NCBI GenBank assembly: GCA_030740295.1
Contig: JASLXP010001061.1
Location: forward strand, 1 to 11,250
DNA: 11,250 bases
Reading direction: 5' to 3'
DNA from: Planctomycetota bacterium
GTDB taxonomy: Bacteria; Planctomycetota; PUPC01; JACPCR01
Numbering within the stretch: the stretch's first letter is position 1; each line of letters opens with the position of its first letter. Below, one piece after another: positions 7,747 through 11,250 of the stretch. Below the pieces are notes generated by a model that saw only the letters and a list, made by a program, of their open reading frames with translations, did not search any database and was not told where the DNA came from. Position numbers and translations under genes: made by a program.

Positions 7747-7781
7747 CCACGCCATCGGACAGTTCATCCGGAGTTTCAGAA

Positions 7782-9956
7782 ATGAGGAACAACGTTGCCG
7801 AAAGTGTCTGCGTTATGTGCGCCTTTGCTCTCGCGCTGTTGACGCCAGGCAACGCCTCTGCGAAGGAGCTCGATTCCCGCGACTGGCGTTTCGCGGGAGA
7901 TAACGCCAGGCAACTGGCAAACGTTTTCGACCGCAGAATCGAAACAGTGTGGACGAGCGCGGCACTCCAAAAGGACGGAGTCGGATTCACCATTGACTTC
8001 GGCCAGTCGGTGACCATTCATCGTCTGATCGTCGATCCCGGCGAAGGAAAAAACCTGTTCCATATTCCGCGTTCTCTGCGTTGCGCGTTGGGAGAGGCCC
8101 CTGATGCCCTGAGAACGTTCCACGAAGCAGATTACAGCATCTCCCCGCTCAAAGTGCTCAATCTGCGCTTCAACGGGGTGAAGGGTCGCTACCTGCGGAT
8201 GGAGATAGGCAAAGAAGGCGCCGGCTTTCCGTGGTCCATTGCCGAGATGAAAATCTATGGCTTCACGGGCGCGGAGAACCTCTCCGCAAAGGACGCGGTC
8301 ATCCTGCCGGAGAAGATGCCCGCGGGAGGGACCTACAACGTGCCAGGTGACCTGGGAGCGCGGGACCTCAGTTATTACCTCGGAGAGATCACGGGCCGGC
8401 CCGTGCCGGTCATCAAGCCGGATCAGAAAGAGAACTACAGTGGTCTGCTGTTCGTTCTCGAGGAGCCTCAGGAGGCAACCTTCGAAAAAGGGGACATCAT
8501 CCATCGCAAGAGGCAGTCCGTGCACGTTTACAGGAACGGACGTGAAGTTCGTTTTGCCGGCCATACCCGCATGGGAGTTTTCTACAGCATCGTGGAGTTT
8601 CTGGATCGACAAGGCGTGCGCTGGCTGTTTCCCTCGGTCTACGGCGATGCCGTCCTGCGGCGCGGAGACCTGGACCTCAGCCTGCTTCCACTCAGATACA
8701 ACCCGCAAATGCAGCTTCGCTGGCTTGGGGGCCACGACAGTTTCAACGATGCCCGATACTGGCTGCCTTACCATCGATGGAACCACTTCTTCGGTGGCCG
8801 GGGAACGGCCTACCGCGGCATGGGGCATCACAGTTTCCATAGCCTGATCCCTGGCAAGTTGTATGAAGAACATCCCGACTGGTTCCCCATGCTGACCGAC
8901 GAGAAGTGGAAGGCCGACCTGGAGAAGAAAGGACACAAGCTGGGCCAACGCATCCCGTACAGCGCTTCTCCAAGCGGCAGGCTTGCCTTCTGCACGTCGA
9001 ACAGGGAAGCGAGGGAGTACATTGTCAGAGAGACCCTGAAGAAGGCCGAGAGGAAGCCCGGCTACCATTCAGTGATGGTAGGCCAGATGGACGCGTGCCG
9101 GTGGTGCGAATGTCCGCAGTGCAGAAAGCGGAATGAGAAAGCCGTCATGGAGGACTGCACTGTCTCGCCGCCTTCGCGGAGCAGGAGCGAAAGCATGTTC
9201 GACTTCGTAGCGTATCTGGGCCGGCGCCTGCAGGAAGAATCGCCAAATCGGACCATCCAGGTGGCCAGCATGGCATATGCCCAGTCCATGCACCCACCGG
9301 TCACCATCGACAAGCTGCCGGACAACGTAAGCGTGGACGTAGTGCTGGGGCCGCGGTTCATGATTGGGCTCCCTCCCGGATCACCGCGCAATCGGGAGAT
9401 CGTCCGTCGCTTGAAAGCCTGGGCAGGCAAAACCGACCACCTGGGCGTGTATAATTGGGACCTTCTGATCGGGTACCACCCGCGCCCGTTTGTCACCAGC
9501 GCGTCCGAGTGGTTCAAATTCTGGAAAGAGTTGGGAGTGGAAGGCATCGAGCCGGAGGTGCGCACGTACCCGGAGGCAAAGTGGCGATGTAACCCGTGGT
9601 ACTATTACGCCTATTCCCGGCTGGCCTGGAATCCTGACGAACCGGCGGAGAAGATCCTGAGGGAGTTCTTTGAGGGCTACTTCCGCGACGCCGCAAAGCC
9701 CATGCTGGCCTACTACAAAGTCCTGGAAGATCACGTGCGCGCGAAAGACCTGATCTACGGTGCCTGGTACGGCGGCGGACCGACAAAAGAGATCTTCACA
9801 CCGGCCATCCTGAAGGCCATGAGCAAGAGCCTGAGGGAGGCGGAGCAACGCGGAGATGACTTCATAACCCGGAGAAGGCTCGCCGGGATCCGGAAGGGCT
9901 TCAACCTTGTCCTGAAAGCCCTGGACGTGTCCGCAGAAGACCTGAATGGAGACTGA
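7782..9956 (+). CDS. Secreted discoidin and DUF4838 domain protein, glycosidase-like
   Basis: A 724-residue exported protein. The ATG at 7782 follows GGAG (7770-7773) with 8 bases between. The N-terminus is a signal peptide with the hydrophobic core VCVMCAFALALL, ending near GNASA at 22-27. Residues about 30-160 form a discoidin-like domain (GFTIDFGQSVTIHRLIVD, GRYLRMEIG, IAEMKIYGF). Residues about 165-300 resemble the N-terminal domain of alpha-glucuronidases and GH20 enzymes (ARDLSYYLGEITGRPVPVI, RMGVFYSIVEFLDRQGVRWL FPSVYGD). From about 305 comes a DUF4838 region with GMGHHSFHSLIPG, EHPDWFPML, and a Cys cluster CRWCECPQC at 439-447 (C439, C442, C444, C447), plus GVYNWDLLIGYHPRP near 555. 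DUF4838 proteins are linked to polysaccharide breakdown in PVC bacteria and Bacteroidetes, but a biochemical activity is not assigned here. It is probably co-transcribed with the CBM9-like gene. Confidence 0.92.
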   Translation: MRNNVAESVCVMCAFALALLTPGNASAKELDSRDWRFAGDNARQLANVFDRRIETVWTSAALQKDGVGFTIDFGQSVTIHRLIVDPGEGKNLFHIPRSLRCALGEAPDALRTFHEADYSISPLKVLNLRFNGVKGRYLRMEIGKEGAGFPWSIAEMKIYGFTGAENLSAKDAVILPEKMPAGGTYNVPGDLGARDLSYYLGEITGRPVPVIKPDQKENYSGLLFVLEEPQEATFEKGDIIHRKRQSVHVYRNGREVRFAGHTRMGVFYSIVEFLDRQGVRWLFPSVYGDAVLRRGDLDLSLLPLRYNPQMQLRWLGGHDSFNDARYWLPYHRWNHFFGGRGTAYRGMGHHSFHSLIPGKLYEEHPDWFPMLTDEKWKADLEKKGHKLGQRIPYSASPSGRLAFCTSNREAREYIVRETLKKAERKPGYHSVMVGQMDACRWCECPQCRKRNEKAVMEDCTVSPPSRSRSESMFDFVAYLGRRLQEESPNRTIQVASMAYAQSMHPPVTIDKLPDNVSVDVVLGPRFMIGLPPGSPRNREIVRRLKAWAGKTDHLGVYNWDLLIGYHPRPFVTSASEWFKFWKELGVEGIEPEVRTYPEAKWRCNPWYYYAYSRLAWNPDEPAEKILREFFEGYFRDAAKPMLAYYKVLEDHVRAKDLIYGAWYGGGPTKEIFTPAILKAMSKSLREAEQRGDDFITRRRLAGIRKGFNLVLKALDVSAEDLNGD

Positions 9957-10218
9957 CGATGAGGGCAGCCGGTGGTTCTGCTGTTTTCAGTGCACCTCCT
10001 GGAAGGTCAGTCTATCTCTCAACCGGGACACCCAATGAGCTCTGATTGGTAGAGAATCAATACTACCAGCGCTATCTCTGGTAAGGTTCTTTCGGCTGCG
10101 GCCAAAAGGATCATCACTCATGAGGGCAGGACGCCTGTCGTCTGGCTGGATGAGACGGAGGAGTCTTTTTCCCGCGTCCGCACACTTGCTCGCGTTGGCA
10201 CTTTATGGCCAACCTCAG
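9957..10218. other. Convergent intergenic region without a clear gene
   Basis: This gap of 262 bases lies between two converging genes. An ATG at 9959, two bases after the upstream stop, opens a 28-codon frame ending at 10045; it has no recognisable features. A plus-strand frame without a start codon is open from 10053 into the end of the minus-strand gene (see findings). Weak hairpins occur at 10047-10068 (TGGTAG/CTACCA) and 10153-10166 (AGAC/GTCT followed by a T run to 10170), the latter a feeble terminator candidate for the plus-strand genes. ATGAGGGCAG occurs twice, at 9959-9968 and 10120-10129. Confidence 0.5.
10194..10213 (-). terminator. Hairpin just after the minus-strand oxidoreductase
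   Basis: GTTGGC (10194-10199) pairs with GCCAAC (10208-10213) around an 8-base loop. On the minus strand it begins 5 bases after the stop codon of the oxidoreductase. There is no T tract after it in that direction, so it may only stabilise the 3' end of the transcript. Confidence 0.3.
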
Positions 10219-11250
10219 TCACGACGACTTCTCCAGCAGCCTTTGCACCATGATTGGCCTTCCCTTGGTGTTGCTCTGAACCGCGGCTTCGACCAGGGCC
10301 ATTGCCTGGAGGTTGTCTGCCACGTTGGTCTCCATCTTCGGGCCGCCGGAAATCCACTTGGCGAACTTCTCGATCAGCAAGGCGTTTGACCATTTTCGTC
10401 CCTTGACCAGTGAAAGCTCCTTTCCGCTTCCTTCCCGCCGGGCCCCGTAGCGGCCCTTGGGGTCGTACGGGAAACGCTCGAGACGGCGGTGGTCGAGGAT
10501 CAGGGTGTCCTTCTCGCACTCAGCGCGGATGTACTCATGTCCCCAGGAGTTCAGGCCGGCCGCGTTGGACAAGCCGAATTCACACAGGGCCCGAACCCCG
10601 TTCTTCATCTTCATCGTCACCAGGCACTGGGTGTTGGTCTTGAAGCCACTCCACGGTTTGGTCCAACTCTCCGCGTACAACTCCTCGCAAGGAGCTCCCG
10701 CCAGATCGGCCAGAAGGTCCAGGTGATGCACTGCGCAATCCTGCAGCACGAAATCCACCATCCGGTCTCGCCAGTTGTCCCCCGACGCAGTCCAGTCACG
10801 CCAGGAGCAGGTGAGACGGCAGACAAGGTAGTCCAGGCGTCCGTGTTTCCCGCTGTCTAATTCCCGCTTAAGAGACTGCTTGTCCTGGTCGAAGCGGTGG
10901 CTCATGGTAATGCCCATCTTCTTGCGCGCCTTCTTGACCTTGGCCGCGATGCGTTTGGCTGTTTTCAAATCCTCGGCGATGGGTTTCTCACACAGGATGT
11001 GCAGGCCGTTCTTCAGCGCGAGGGTTACCGCTTTCTCTTTGAAGTGCGGCGGAATCACCAGGGCGCAGCAATCGGCGCGCACTGAGCCAAAGCACTTTCT
11101 GAGGTCTGTAAAGCACTGCTCGTCGCTCAGGCCGAGGAACTGCTGTGCGTTGTCGAGGGCCGCCGGGTTGACGTCGACCGCCGCGACCACCTCGACCGTC
11201 TTGTCCTTGAGGTTAGGCGGTAGGAAGTGCTCGCACCAGAACTTACCGAA
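10219..11250 (-). CDS. Gfo/Idh/MocA family oxidoreductase, 5'-partial
   Basis: A second NAD(P)-dependent Gfo/Idh/MocA oxidoreductase, convergent with the DUF4838 gene. A GTG at 11190 could start the frame, but the 20 codons between it and the window edge are open and protein-like (FGKFWCEHFLPPNL), matching the loop after a Rossmann glycine motif. The real start and the glycine motif therefore lie outside. Counting from the edge, the core strand VVAAVDVNP is at 21-29 and the EKP motif (LCEKPIAED) is at 88-90 with its lysine intact. HHLD at 175-178 lies in the position of the family's catalytic histidine/aspartate motif. The C-terminal end (EKFAKWISGG, ALVEAAVQSNTKGRPI) is typical and the gene ends with TGA. 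Its N-terminus is missing, so export cannot be judged; it resembles cytoplasmic sugar or inositol dehydrogenases. Substrate unknown. It is divergent from the Tat-type paralogue at 1409 and not a recent duplicate. Confidence 0.9.
   Translation of the reverse strand, partial: FGKFWCEHFLPPNLKDKTVEVVAAVDVNPAALDNAQQFLGLSDEQCFTDLRKCFGSVRADCCALVIPPHFKEKAVTLALKNGLHILCEKPIAEDLKTAKRIAAKVKKARKKMGITMSHRFDQDKQSLKRELDSGKHGRLDYLVCRLTCSWRDWTASGDNWRDRMVDFVLQDCAVHHLDLLADLAGAPCEELYAESWTKPWSGFKTNTQCLVTMKMKNGVRALCEFGLSNAAGLNSWGHEYIRAECEKDTLILDHRRLERFPYDPKGRYGARREGSGKELSLVKGRKWSNALLIEKFAKWISGGPKMETNVADNLQAMALVEAAVQSNTKGRPIMVQRLLEKSS

Noticed and set aside
6232..9068. Minus-strand frames 6232-7341 and 7776-9068 opposite the CBM9-like and DUF4838 genes
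   Set aside because: Both lie antisense to well-supported genes and show no family features.
9959..10045. A 28-codon small gene two bases after the DUF4838 stop
   Set aside because: No ribosome site of its own beyond possible coupling, no hydrophobic or motif pattern, and it is short enough to occur by chance.
9959..10129. Direct repeat ATGAGGGCAG at 9959-9968 and 10120-10129 as a target-site duplication of a mobile element
   Set aside because: The 151 bases between the copies contain no inverted ends and no transposase fragment that I can recognise; ten bases can repeat by chance.

Overview
The window is moderately GC-rich bacterial DNA carrying secreted carbohydrate-active and carbohydrate-binding proteins. 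The families suggest a member of the Planctomycetota-Verrucomicrobiota-Lentisphaerota (PVC) group. They include a HEAT-repeat protein ending in a discoidin (F5/8 type C) domain, a Tat-exported Gfo/Idh/MocA oxidoreductase, a DUF4838 protein, a CBM9-like binding protein and a very large glycoside-hydrolase-like protein. This assignment rests on protein families only. I see no rRNA, tRNA, CRISPR array, integrase or transposase.

Layout, left to right. (1) Positions 1-1425, plus strand: the 3' part of a HEAT-repeat/discoidin gene that enters from the left edge. (2) 1409-2716: a Tat-signal Gfo/Idh/MocA oxidoreductase that overlaps gene 1 by 17 bases. (3) 2717-2975: a non-coding gap with two GC-rich hairpins and a possible promoter. 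(4) 2976-6314: one continuous reading frame of about 1,110 codons for a secreted glycosidase-like protein, broken by a single in-frame TAA at 4827-4829. The stop falls inside what looks like the motif carrying the active-site aspartate. (5) 6315-6459: a gap with a perfect palindrome, then a small hairpin that takes in part of the strong Shine-Dalgarno sequence. (6) 6460-7746: a secreted protein with a CBM9-like domain and a discoidin-like domain. (7) 7782-9956: a secreted discoidin + DUF4838 protein. (8) 9957-10218: a convergent gap without a clear gene. (9) 10219-11250, minus strand: a second, apparently cytoplasmic Gfo/Idh/MocA oxidoreductase that runs off the right edge.

The genes fit together as part of a polysaccharide- or glycoconjugate-use locus (inference). 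Several exported proteins would bind and cut a complex glycan outside the cytoplasm. The two NAD(P)-dependent Gfo/Idh/MocA enzymes would oxidise, reduce or epimerise the released sugars, or one of them could take part in redox-type glycoside cleavage. The substrate cannot be read from the sequence. The most notable point is the broken giant glycosidase. Everything downstream of the stop stays open and protein-like, which means a very recent nonsense mutation, a base-call error, or (less likely) stop readthrough.
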